Shown in pieces: positions 1-7,411 of a stretch of 24,545 bases of DNA (the first letter of the stretch is position 1; every line of letters begins with the position of its first letter). The notes under the pieces are model-generated. The model ran no database searches. It worked only from the letters and a program-made list of their open reading frames with translations, and had not been told where the DNA came from. Source of the DNA: JBBRLG01 sp038231495 (lineage in GTDB: Bacteria; Planctomycetota; Planctomycetia; Gemmatales; Gemmataceae); the NCBI GenBank assembly GCA_038231495.1, contig JBBRLG010000033.1:1-24545 (forward strand). The letters are read 5' to 3'. The position numbers and the translations under genes are program-made.

Positions 1-116
1 CGGCCGGCCTCTGTCTGTTTTTTTTTTTTCGCTTCCCCTTTTCTTGTTCTGGCCGGGGGCCCGCGCCCTGCTCGGTTTTGTTTTGCCCCCCCCCCTCACC
101 CCCCCCCCCCCCCCCC
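1..116. other. Low-complexity edge: poly-T and poly-C tracts
   Basis: A run of 12 T at 18-29, 10 C at 86-95 and 18 C at 99-116 interrupt otherwise high-G+C sequence. On the minus strand an apparently good reading frame (221 to about 117) runs straight into the C18 tract, becomes six glycine codons, and meets a TGA at 98-96. This is more like a sequencing or assembly artefact at a contig end than biology, although a genuine homopolymer cannot be excluded from sequence alone. Confidence 0.7.
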
Positions 117-221
117 GCTTGCGGCTACGGCCGAGTCGTCGAAATAGGCCTTCGCCAGTTTCGCCGCGCTGGCGGCGGCGGCGAGGGCGACTTCGTAACG
201 GTTTTTCCATTCGGGGTTCAA
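96..221 (-). pseudogene. N-terminal fragment of an inositol-monophosphatase-like protein, broken by the poly-C tract
   Basis: From a TTG at 221-219 the minus strand reads MNPEWKNRYEVALAAAASAA and continues through KLAKAYFDD before it runs into poly-glycine. This resembles the N-terminal helix of inositol-monophosphatase/histidinol-phosphatase family proteins, where a YEVAL..A...A..A..YFD pattern precedes the metal-binding core. The family assignment rests on only about 34 residues and is tentative. The TTG overlaps the TGA stop of the cytochrome gene upstream (218-220), as TTGA, and a GGAG lies about seven bases before it, which supports TTG as a real start and translational coupling. No catalytic residues are visible because the rest of the gene is lost in the low-complexity edge. 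Confidence 0.4.
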
Positions 222-2143
222 GGTTCTCTCCGTTCCTTTCCCGTCGAGTCGGCGGGCGCTTCCTCTTTCTTCGGCACATAACGATACTTCACCGTGTTCG
301 GCGTTTCGTCCGGCGGCGTCTCGTAGGGCAGGGCTTTCAGGAAGTCTACCAGGTCGTCGATCTCCTGATCCTTGAGTTGGCTCGTTTTGCCGTGCCGGTC
401 CTCCCGGTTGCAGGTCGTCAGCACGTCCTTAAGCGTTTTCGCCGTGCCGTGATGAAGATACGGGGCGGTGCGGTACACGCCCAGCAACGTCGGCGTGTCG
501 TATTTCGGCCCCATCTTCTCCGTCGGGTCGTCGGTGCCGGTGCCAACGTCGTGCAGGTTGAACGGCTTTTGCAGGTTGCTGTCGGTGTAGTACGGCCCAC
601 TGTGACACTTCGCACAACCTACCGTAGCGCTGAAAAAGAGCTTTTTACCGCGCTCGGCGCTTATGGACACCTTGCCGGGAGCGTGCGGCGACAGCGTAAA
701 GTCGAACGAATTCGTGTACACGGCCAGGGCGTCGAGGTCCTTCGACTTGCCCGCGAGATGCTCGTCCAGTTCGACGGGATGAAACCCGACTTTTGGCGTC
801 AGAGCGCCCTTCAGGAGGCCGGAGCCTTTCATGAGGCGGCCGCGAATGGTGTACTCGAAGTCTTGCACCTCGTCGCGGTCGGCCGACCAGTGCAAGGGGT
901 GAGTGTGGGCACAACCCATGAGCGCGGTCGTTTTGCGCAGCCCTTCCGGGTTTTGCCAGACCCGGCCGTCGGTGTGGCCGTCCGGGTGGCACGATGCACA
1001 GGCAATCCAACGGCGGCTCGTCAGCGGCGGCAGGGCGGTGTTAAAGAGAATTTTGCCGCGCACCCAGTCGGGCGACTTGGGCGGGTCGCAAACCTTCACC
1101 TTGGCAAGGACGCGCATCGTCGCGGCGTCGTGGATGCCGACCTCGAAGTCGAGTGCGTTGTCGATGTAGACCAGCTTGTTGTCCGGGCTGACGCGGACGG
1201 CTCGCGGATTCTGGCCGACCCGGACCGCGTTGCCGACGCGCTCGATCTCGCGGTAATCGTCGTCAATCACTTCCGAAACGTTCATGTCGTTAGTGCCGGC
1301 GTAGATCGTGTACAGGCGCTTGCCGTCCGGCGACAGTGCCGCCTCCCACGGATTGGTCACGACGTAGACGCCGTTGTAAGTGTCCATCGCCAGGGAAACT
1401 CGGCGTTTCGACGCATCGGACGGCGGCACCAGGTCGTAAACGGTCAGGTGCGGAAAGATCGAACCGTTGCCGGTGGCCTTATCGACGCGCGACCGAATGT
1501 GCGACAGGTACGCCTTGGGCCGTTTCGGATGCACGACCACGTTGCGACACAGGTTGTCGAATTCGTTGCCCTTCCAGCTGTCCACGACAGTCCCGCTCTT
1601 GAGATCCAGCGCGTTCAGGGTTCCGGTGTAAAACTCGGTAACGTAAACGCGCTGCTGGTCGGCGGCCAGCGCGAGGCCGCGGACCATGCTGCCCGCCTTC
1701 ATCTCGCGCAGTACGGTGCGGGATTGCAGGTCGATTTCGCTGACGGTGCCGGGGTATTCGTGGGTGACGTAGGCGCGCGTGCCGTCCCCAGTTGCGACGA
1801 TGCCGTACGGTTCGTTCGGCACCTTCAGCTTCTGCACAATCTTGCCCTCGGCGGCGTCGAAAAAGACGACGAGGTCTTCGCGATACACCGTGACCGCGGC
1901 GAGCGGCCCGTTGCCGATCCAGGTTACGCCCTCCGGCTTGTCGCCGACCTTGATCTCGTGCAAAACAATGCGCTTCTCCGCGTCCACCACGGTCACGGTG
2001 CCGTTGTCGGCGTTCGCGACGAGCAGCCGCGTGCCGTCGGGCGAAACGTCCATGAGGCTGTTGGAGGAACCGGCACGCGCGGTGGTCAGCGAACCCGCGA
2101 CGTACAATGCCCCAACGAGGACGACGGCGGAACGTAACGACAT
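218..2143 (-). CDS. Secreted YVTN beta-propeller fused to di-haem cytochrome c peroxidase-like domain
   Basis: A protein of 641 aa. An N-terminal signal peptide (residues 1 to about 25, MSLRSAVVLVGALYVAGSLT) predicts export to the periplasm. Residues of about 28-340 carry YVTN/YncE-type propeller blades (SPDGTRLLVANADNGTVTVV, then AYVTHEYPGTVSEIDL and VYVTEFYTGTLNALDL). The C-terminal half resembles bacterial di-haem peroxidases of the CcpA/MauG type, with haem motifs CASCH at 382-386 and CAKCH at 510-514, followed by the family's TPTLLGVYRTAPYLHHG segment. The likely role is periplasmic redox chemistry or electron transfer; substrate and direction are unknown. I chose ATG 2143 because the signal peptide starts there and GGAG lies about ten bases upstream; longer in-frame extensions read back through the mutS2 gene on the opposite strand. 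Its TGA overlaps the TTG start of the next minus-strand gene, so the two are probably co-transcribed. Confidence 0.85.
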   Translation of the reverse strand: MSLRSAVVLVGALYVAGSLTTARAGSSNSLMDVSPDGTRLLVANADNGTVTVVDAEKRIVLHEIKVGDKPEGVTWIGNGPLAAVTVYREDLVVFFDAAEGKIVQKLKVPNEPYGIVATGDGTRAYVTHEYPGTVSEIDLQSRTVLREMKAGSMVRGLALAADQQRVYVTEFYTGTLNALDLKSGTVVDSWKGNEFDNLCRNVVVHPKRPKAYLSHIRSRVDKATGNGSIFPHLTVYDLVPPSDASKRRVSLAMDTYNGVYVVTNPWEAALSPDGKRLYTIYAGTNDMNVSEVIDDDYREIERVGNAVRVGQNPRAVRVSPDNKLVYIDNALDFEVGIHDAATMRVLAKVKVCDPPKSPDWVRGKILFNTALPPLTSRRWIACASCHPDGHTDGRVWQNPEGLRKTTALMGCAHTHPLHWSADRDEVQDFEYTIRGRLMKGSGLLKGALTPKVGFHPVELDEHLAGKSKDLDALAVYTNSFDFTLSPHAPGKVSISAERGKKLFFSATVGCAKCHSGPYYTDSNLQKPFNLHDVGTGTDDPTEKMGPKYDTPTLLGVYRTAPYLHHGTAKTLKDVLTTCNREDRHGKTSQLKDQEIDDLVDFLKALPYETPPDETPNTVKYRYVPKKEEAPADSTGKERREP

Positions 2144-2336
2144 GCTCGGCTCTCCGGATGGCAAGGGTCTCGGCAACGGAGCGTATACCCGGTGGGTGGC
2201 GTTATTATCGGGATTGCACGCTCCGAATGCAACCGCGATACCCGGCCGCCGCAAAGGGGCGTTCGCGTTTATAATAACCGTGGGCCAACGCCAGACCCCG
2301 CTGAACCTCGGGACAACGGCACCTGTCCACTGACAC
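2144..2336. promoter_or_regulatory. Divergent intergenic region between cytochrome gene and mutS2
   Basis: This 193-bp gap separates two divergent genes and must hold both promoters. On the plus strand a perfect -10 hexamer TATAAT lies at 2270-2275, about 60 bp before mutS2, but I see no convincing -35. On the minus strand TTGCAT (2232-2227) and GATAAT (2209-2204) are 17 bp apart and would place a transcript start about 55 bp before the cytochrome gene. These are pattern matches to sigma-70 consensus; planctomycete promoters are poorly characterised, so they are candidates only. Confidence 0.4.
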
Positions 2337-4316
2337 ATGAGCGCAACGCACGACATGGATCCACACACGCTGGAACTGCTGGAATTCGGCAAAGTGCGCG
2401 AACTGCTCGCGTCGTATGCCGCGTGCTCCCTCGGCAAAGAACTGGCCCGCGCGCTGGAGCCGGCCACCGACCCGGCGCGCATCCGCTCCGAACTGGCCCA
2501 CGTTTCCGAGATGGTCGCTGCGCTCAGCCTCGGCCAGGCGCCGCCTTTCGGCGGACTGCAAGACGTACGGCTGGTCGTCAAGCGGGCGGCCATCGGCTCG
2601 CAACTCACCGTCGAAGAATTACTCGGCGTGGCCGAAACCCTGACCTGCACCGGCAACGTCTACCGCTACCGCATGCGCTTGCACGAACGGCTCGTATTGT
2701 TGTCCGAGATGCTCGCACCCGTCGAAGACCTGGGGCTGGTGGCGAAAGCGATTTACGGCAGCCTCGATAGCCGCGGCCACGTGCTCGATATGGCGAGCCG
2801 GGAACTGGCCCAGGTACGGCAGAAGCTCGCCGACGTGGACGAGCGCGTGCAAAACCAGATTCGCCGGCTGTTGCGCGACCCGGAGCTACGCAAAATCCTG
2901 CGCTACCCGAATGCGACCGTCAACGGCGATCATTACGTTCTGCCCGTGGCCGTCAACCACCGGCACAAGCTGCCCGGTGTTGTCCACCGCACCAGCAGCA
3001 CGGGCGAAACCGTTTTCATCGAGCCGGCCGGCCTCGCCAACCTCAGCGCCGAGCGGGCCGTACTCAAGGGCGAGGAGGACCGAGAAGTCCGCCGTATCTT
3101 GCGCCGCCTCAGCGGTGAGGTCGGGCGCGTCGCGAAACCCCTGTCGTATACCATCGAAATCCTCGCCCGCCTCGACCTGATAACCGCGAAGGCGCGGTTC
3201 AGTCGCGATTACGGCATGTACGCCCCGGACGTTAACCTGGATGGCCAACTCTGGCTCCTGCAAGCGCGGCACCCGCTCCTTGAATACCTCTTTCGGAATG
3301 AAGCCGCAACGCCGCAAGCGGCAAGCGACACGACAAACGTTGAAGGAGAAACCGCGCCCGTGCGCTTATTGGCGCGGCGCGAGGTGGTACCCATCGACAT
3401 TCGCCTCGGCATGGGTTTCAACCAACTCATCATCACCGGCCCCAACACCGGCGGCAAAACGGTGTGTTTGAAAACGGCGGGCTTGCTGTGTCTGATGGCC
3501 CAGTGCGGCATGCACCTGCCGGCGGGGGAGGGCAGCAACGTCCCGGTCTTCACCGAAATTCTCGCCGACATTGGCGACGAACAGAGTCTCGAACAATCGC
3601 TCAGCACCTTCAGCTCGCACATCTCGCGGATCGCCAACATCCTCCGCGTCGCCAACGGCACTAGCCTGGTCCTCCTCGACGAACTCGGTGCCGGCACCGA
3701 CCCGACCGAGGGCGCCGCCCTGGGCCGGGCTATCCTCGACGAACTGGACACGATCGGTTGCCGGGCGATGGTGACGACGCACCTGGGCGACCTGAAAACG
3801 TATGCCTTCAACAACGAACGGGCGGAGAACGGCGCGGTGGAATTCGACATCGAAACGCTGCGGCCGACCTACCGGCTACACATCGGCCAGTTCGGCATGA
3901 GCAACGCCTTGAAGATCGCCCGCCGGCTGAAGCTGCCGCGCGATTTGTTGAAGCGTGCCCAGCGCTACCTGCGCCGCCGGCAGAAACGCGCCCCGGAAAT
4001 GATCCAGTTGCAAAAGCTGCGGGCGGACGCCGAGAAGGCCAAGGAGGACGCCCTGCACGCGCAGCACGAGGCGGAACAGCAGCGCGAAGAGTTGCGGCAA
4101 AAGACGGTCACGCTGGAACGCGCCGCCGCGGAGGCGGCGACGCTCCGCGAGGCGCGGTTGAAGTTACAGGCGAACGACGCGGTACGGGTGCCGAAATACG
4201 ACAAGCCAGGCCGGATCGTCCGCGTCGATTTCAAGCGCAACATCGCCGTCGTCAGTCTCGGACTCGGTCAGTGGGAAATTCCCCTCGACGAGGTAATCCC
4301 GATCGATAAGAAGTGA
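2337..4316 (+). CDS. mutS2: MutS2 family ATPase lacking the Smr domain
   Basis: A protein of 659 aa. The N-terminus (TLELLEFGKVRELLASYAAC) and the core domain with its long helices match MutS2. The ATPase has Walker A GPNTGGKT at 368-375, Walker B LVLLDELGAGTDP with D448/E449, and the downstream MVTTHLGDLKTYAFNN segment. A charged coiled coil (about residues 560-610) is followed by a KOW-like strand region (PGRIVRVDFKRN...) and the stop. Family members are usually about 780 aa and end in an Smr nuclease domain; here nothing follows the KOW-like part and the next 30 bp lead into a convergent gene. MutS2 is linked to suppression of recombination and, in Bacillus, to collided-ribosome splitting. 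ATG 2337 gives MSATHD before the conserved start; ATG 2355 (MDPHTLELLEF) is equally possible. Neither has a clear ribosome binding site. Confidence 0.9.
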   Translation: MSATHDMDPHTLELLEFGKVRELLASYAACSLGKELARALEPATDPARIRSELAHVSEMVAALSLGQAPPFGGLQDVRLVVKRAAIGSQLTVEELLGVAETLTCTGNVYRYRMRLHERLVLLSEMLAPVEDLGLVAKAIYGSLDSRGHVLDMASRELAQVRQKLADVDERVQNQIRRLLRDPELRKILRYPNATVNGDHYVLPVAVNHRHKLPGVVHRTSSTGETVFIEPAGLANLSAERAVLKGEEDREVRRILRRLSGEVGRVAKPLSYTIEILARLDLITAKARFSRDYGMYAPDVNLDGQLWLLQARHPLLEYLFRNEAATPQAASDTTNVEGETAPVRLLARREVVPIDIRLGMGFNQLIITGPNTGGKTVCLKTAGLLCLMAQCGMHLPAGEGSNVPVFTEILADIGDEQSLEQSLSTFSSHISRIANILRVANGTSLVLLDELGAGTDPTEGAALGRAILDELDTIGCRAMVTTHLGDLKTYAFNNERAENGAVEFDIETLRPTYRLHIGQFGMSNALKIARRLKLPRDLLKRAQRYLRRRQKRAPEMIQLQKLRADAEKAKEDALHAQHEAEQQREELRQKTVTLERAAAEAATLREARLKLQANDAVRVPKYDKPGRIVRVDFKRNIAVVSLGLGQWEIPLDEVIPIDKK

Positions 4317-4348
4317 CGCCGCTTGCGGCTTTGCGGTCAAATCAGCCG

Positions 4349-4837
4349 TCAGTCGTTGTAATCGTCGCGATAGCGGGACCGGGACCGGCGCGGTGCCGCA
4401 CGGGCTGGAGCCGGACGGCTGCTGGCGCGGACGATGAAGAAAATGACCAACCCTACGACCAACAAGAAGCCCATGCCCAACACGCCGATGACGCCCAGGA
4501 TAATGAATCCGGCAATCGAGCTGCTCCCCGAAGACGTGTTGGTCCCGGACGACAGCGGGCCGACGCCGCCGTTTGGGGAGGGATCGAAGCCGCCGTTGAT
4601 GAATTTCACGCCGCAACTCGGACAGCGGCCGGGGCCGCCAACGACCGAACTCGTAAAGGTCGCGCCGCACTTGCTGCAACGATAACTGTTCTGAAACGGG
4701 CTGTTGCCTGGTCCGCCGGGGCCGAACGGGGGGCGGCCGGGCTGTCCGTGCGCCGTGCCCAGCGAGAAAAGCGTAACCAACAGCACAAGGATCAGAGCCA
4801 AACCAAGGCGCGTTCGTCGGGTGTGAGAGGGCCGCAT
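4349..4837 (-). CDS. Small exported zinc-ribbon membrane protein
   Basis: A 162-aa protein of unrecognised function. Residues 10-31 form a signal peptide or first membrane anchor (LGLALILVLLVTLFSLGTAH). A compact zinc ribbon follows, CSKC at 54-57 and CPSC at 72-75. After a Gly/Ser/Asn-rich linker there is a strong transmembrane helix at about 109-136 (FIILGVIGVLGMGFLLVVGL) and a basic, Arg/Pro/Ala-rich tail ending RYRDDYND. If the first segment is cleaved, the ribbon is outside the cytoplasm, an uncommon location. ATG 4837 is preceded by GAGG about nine bases upstream; a longer in-frame version would have to read through the hairpin element. It converges with mutS2, with 32 bp between the stops. 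Confidence 0.7.
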   Translation of the reverse strand: MRPSHTRRTRLGLALILVLLVTLFSLGTAHGQPGRPPFGPGGPGNSPFQNSYRCSKCGATFTSSVVGGPGRCPSCGVKFINGGFDPSPNGGVGPLSSGTNTSSGSSSIAGFIILGVIGVLGMGFLLVVGLVIFFIVRASSRPAPARAAPRRSRSRYRDDYND

Positions 4838-4858
4838 AGGTCGAACCTCGGAAGAAGT

Positions 4859-5002
4859 TTCGTAACCGTTCACTCCCCCCCTTACGAAGGGGGGTAGGGG
4901 GGGTGAAGAGAGCGCCAAGACCGAGTACTTTAATCGTTCATACCCCCCCCTACCCCCCCTTCGCAAGGGGGGGATCAGTTGATGCCGGTGAACGGTTACG
5001 AA
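4859..5002. repeat. 144-bp nested inverted-repeat element with two G/C-tract hairpins
   Basis: Outer arms are a perfect 15-bp inverted repeat: ttcgtaaccgttcac at 4859-4873 and its complement at 4988-5002. Inside are two near-identical modules in opposite orientation, 4875-4903 (C7, ttacgaa, G6, ta, G7) and 4943-4973 (C8, ta, C7, ttcgcaa, G7). Each module can fold into its own hairpin (stem of 8-9 bp closing on ACG or CGC), and the whole can pair as one large cruciform around a loop of about 40 nt. It sits between the stop of the permease gene (5039) and the start of the zinc-ribbon gene (4837), where it could act as a terminator. Its form suggests a REP/BIME- or MITE-like intergenic repeat; genome copy number is not visible here. 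Confidence 0.8.
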
Positions 5003-5038
5003 GTTTCGAGAGTATGGCAGACCGGAATTGTACCGAGT

Positions 5039-6508
5039 TTAGCGCGGCTCCGTCAACGACCCTTCCGGATTTGCGTGCGTGGCCGGCGGTTGCAGAGCCT
5101 GCCGCAGTAGACGAAGTTGTCGCGCGTTGCGAAGGCTCAGGACGAAGGCCGCGGCCGCGAGCAGGAACCCGACGCCGATCAAAAATTCCTTCACCGGCAA
5201 CGACTCTTCGGTCATGGCGAAGGGCGTGTGGCCTTCGTCTGCCGGCGTCGCGGGGGCGGCGGTCTTGCCCGCGGTGGTCAAGGCGCTGCCTGGAATGGTG
5301 AACTCTTTACCGTGGTCGTGGCCGGCGCGGATCACGACGTGCAGGTTTTCGGCAAGCGTGTAGGAAAAAACGTACAGCCCCTTCGCGTCGAGATCGCCCT
5401 CGGCCAGGACCGTGCCGTCGGGCCGCAGCACCTTGGCCGTCGCGTTCTGCGGCGGGTAGCCGCCGGGAAACCAGCTTTGAATTTGCACGCGCCGATCGGG
5501 CAAGACCCGGTAATCGGCGTTTAGGCGGTGCGCCGATGCCAAGCCCGGGCTGAGCAGCACGCAAACGACGGCGAGCAAAAGCGTCGTGGATTTCACCGGG
5601 AACGGTTCGCGTGTGAGGGAGGGGTCGATTGGTTGCGGGATTGAGGCGGTTTGGGGTCGTTTTTGCCTGTAGCCGAGCAACATTTCGGGTTTGACCCGTG
5701 CCAGGAAGCCGACCGTGAAGCCGAGGATAATGCCTTCCACGACGGCCAACGGCAGGTGGGCCAAAATCGTAATAAGAACGACTGAATGCCAACTCTTGCT
5801 GCCGCCCAGGATGAGAAAGCAGGCGTTCAGGAAAATCGTCAGTAACACGGACAGTTCGCCGACCATCAGGCCGAGCGGAAATTCCGCGGCATGATCGAGG
5901 CGGCTTTCCAGCCAGGCCGCCGTGAGCGCCAGAACGAGCGCCGCCAGGAGAGTTAGCGGGTGCAAGAGCAGCGAATTAGCGAAATGCAGATCGCGGATCT
6001 GTGCTTCGCCCCAGTTGGCGACGAGCAATCCCACCGCATAGACGGCGCTAAGGACGAAAGCCGCCGCGCTTAGCATCACGAGGGCGGCGCGGAACCACCG
6101 ATGCTGCAACCAGGCAGTGCGGCACAGTCCCTGAAAGAGCAGCCAGGAGAGCAGGGCAGGGGGGGTCATGACGCAGACGTTGGCACCCAGCGTGCTGAGC
6201 GAACCGTGCTGAAACAGGACCGCATGGAGGAACAGGCCGACAGGGATTGCCAGGGCGGAGCGGCGGCCGAGGACCACGCCGAGCAGGCCGCTCAGGAGTA
6301 AATGAGCGGGCGGCCCGCCGGGCACCGGCACGTGGACGTAGGCCGCCACGAAGAAGGCCGCGGTCAGCACGGCGATGCGCGAAATCTCCTCGTCGCGCAC
6401 CCGCCACGCGCCCCAAACCATCAGGAGGATGGCGACGACGTAGCCGCCGACGCACCATTCGGGACGGATCAAGTCCTGGTAAATGTGAATGGCAAACGGG
6501 ACGTTCAT
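5039..6508 (-). CDS. CbiM/NikM-type nickel/cobalt ECF transporter membrane component fused to a NikL-like domain
   Basis: A 489-aa protein. Residues 1 to about 300 are a multi-helix CbiM/NikM permease, recognisable from HVPVPGGPPAHLLLSGLLG and the HGSLSTLGANV loop, which match the conserved metal-site and turn motifs of the family. Residues from about 303 restart with a hydrophobic segment (TTLLLAVVCVLLSPGLASAH) and a beta-rich periplasmic domain (ADYRVLPDRRVQIQSWFPGG, then a HDHGKEFT His cluster), ending in a last helix (FLIGVGFLLAAAAFVLSL); this resembles NikL/NikN accessory parts. The protein would form the membrane substrate channel for Ni2+ or Co2+. ATG 6508 is 23 bp after the upstream gene's stop, so the pair is an operon. 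CbiQ/CbiO partners are absent. Odd point: the usual N-terminal Met-His is shifted to Ile7-His8. Confidence 0.8.
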   Translation of the reverse strand: MNVPFAIHIYQDLIRPEWCVGGYVVAILLMVWGAWRVRDEEISRIAVLTAAFFVAAYVHVPVPGGPPAHLLLSGLLGVVLGRRSALAIPVGLFLHAVLFQHGSLSTLGANVCVMTPPALLSWLLFQGLCRTAWLQHRWFRAALVMLSAAAFVLSAVYAVGLLVANWGEAQIRDLHFANSLLLHPLTLLAALVLALTAAWLESRLDHAAEFPLGLMVGELSVLLTIFLNACFLILGGSKSWHSVVLITILAHLPLAVVEGIILGFTVGFLARVKPEMLLGYRQKRPQTASIPQPIDPSLTREPFPVKSTTLLLAVVCVLLSPGLASAHRLNADYRVLPDRRVQIQSWFPGGYPPQNATAKVLRPDGTVLAEGDLDAKGLYVFSYTLAENLHVVIRAGHDHGKEFTIPGSALTTAGKTAAPATPADEGHTPFAMTEESLPVKEFLIGVGFLLAAAAFVLSLRNARQLRLLRQALQPPATHANPEGSLTEPR

Positions 6509-6531
6509 GGTCGCAATCAACGGGCCGGTGG

Positions 6532-7329
6532 TCAGGGTCGGGGCTTGTCGGCGACGTGAACCCAGAACGTCGAGCGGTCGTGCACCGGAACCATCTTGCC
6601 GTCGTGATCCTTGGTGCCGATGGTCCGTGCCGCGGTGAGGCACCACCATCCGGTTTCCGGGAGGTCACAAGTTACGACACTATTGGGGTCGGTTTTCACC
6701 GTGCGCGTCAGGAATTCGTCCGCGGGCAGTTCCTTCGGGGGTGTGGCGTTGTACCGTTCGATCTCCACGAAGTAGGGTCCCAACGGCGTCTTCGGATTGG
6801 CGTCGGGTTCTGCCTTTTTGAGAGATCGAGTAAGCTGCGCCTGAAAAACGGTCCCGGCGACCAGGCCGTAGGGCCGCGTCAAGGGTGTCAACTCGAAAGT
6901 CGAATCCTCCCACTGGTCCCAGCCTTTCTGAGCCTGCACGTGCAACACGACCTTTACAACGTCCTGGTAGTATACACCTTCGGCCGCCATCCAGATCGCC
7001 GGCGTGTGCAGCACGAAAACGTAATCGCCCGGCTCCTCCGGAGTGAAGGGGATTTCGTATGCGGTCACGTCCCTCTTCCCGACTTTCGCACTGACTTTTT
7101 TCAACGTCTTGATGAGGTCGGTTTTTTTCCCGTCCGGGCCAAGGACGATGACGCTCTCGGGCAGCGGTGCGTCGAACAGTTCGTGCTCGAACGGATGGCC
7201 CCACTGGTAGATCAGCGTAACCTCTTTACCCCGCTCGACCGAGGGTGACTTGGGCAAGAGCATGTTGTAATGGGCCGGGGCCGACGCCGGCAGGACAAGA
7301 AAGAGTACGAGGGGGAGTGCGCTTCGCAT
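6532..7329 (-). CDS. DUF4198/NikK-like periplasmic nickel/cobalt uptake protein
   Basis: A 265-aa protein with a clear signal peptide (MRSALPLVLFLVLPASAPA) whose predicted cleavage leaves His at the mature N-terminus (HYNMLLP). The body has the DUF4198 pattern: an opening strand, a VERGKEVTLIYQWGHPFEH segment with paired His, and two beta-sandwich halves ending in STFWVHVADKP. In several bacteria members of this family (NikK) are encoded beside NikM and NikL and are thought to deliver the metal to the ECF permease from the periplasmic side. The gene directly downstream is such a permease, which makes the assignment more secure than the sequence alone would. ATG 7329 has only a weak GGAAA upstream. 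It starts 82 bp after the uvrA stop, and read-through from uvrA is possible. Confidence 0.75.
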   Translation of the reverse strand: MRSALPLVLFLVLPASAPAHYNMLLPKSPSVERGKEVTLIYQWGHPFEHELFDAPLPESVIVLGPDGKKTDLIKTLKKVSAKVGKRDVTAYEIPFTPEEPGDYVFVLHTPAIWMAAEGVYYQDVVKVVLHVQAQKGWDQWEDSTFELTPLTRPYGLVAGTVFQAQLTRSLKKAEPDANPKTPLGPYFVEIERYNATPPKELPADEFLTRTVKTDPNSVVTCDLPETGWWCLTAARTIGTKDHDGKMVPVHDRSTFWVHVADKPRP

Positions 7330-7394
7330 GATCGGTTTCCGGGGGCCCCTGCCGCCATCGACGCCACCGGGTTTAGCATACGATTTTGAAATTC

Positions 7395-7403
7395 ATCATA
7401 CCA
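7395..7403 (-). promoter_or_regulatory. Candidate extended -10 promoter for the nikK-like gene
   Basis: In the 82-bp gap after uvrA the minus strand carries TGGTATGAT, an extended -10 pattern (TGn plus TATGAT), about 65 bp before the ATG at 7329. No -35 is evident. A second -10-like TATGCT lies at 7380-7375. No NiCo or cobalamin riboswitch could fit or is visible in this space. Confidence 0.25.
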
Positions 7404-7411
7404 GCGGCAAA

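Noticed and set aside
44..2137. 697-codon open frame on the plus strand
   Set aside because: It is antisense to the cytochrome gene, begins in the low-complexity edge and shows no domain.
2144..2656. Upstream extension of the cytochrome gene
   Set aside because: The extension reads antisense to the mutS2 start and the signal peptide begins at 2143.
4318..4332. Hairpin gccgc-tt-gcggc between mutS2 and the zinc-ribbon gene
   Set aside because: The stem is 5 bp with a 2-nt loop and only three T follow, so it is too weak to call a terminator.
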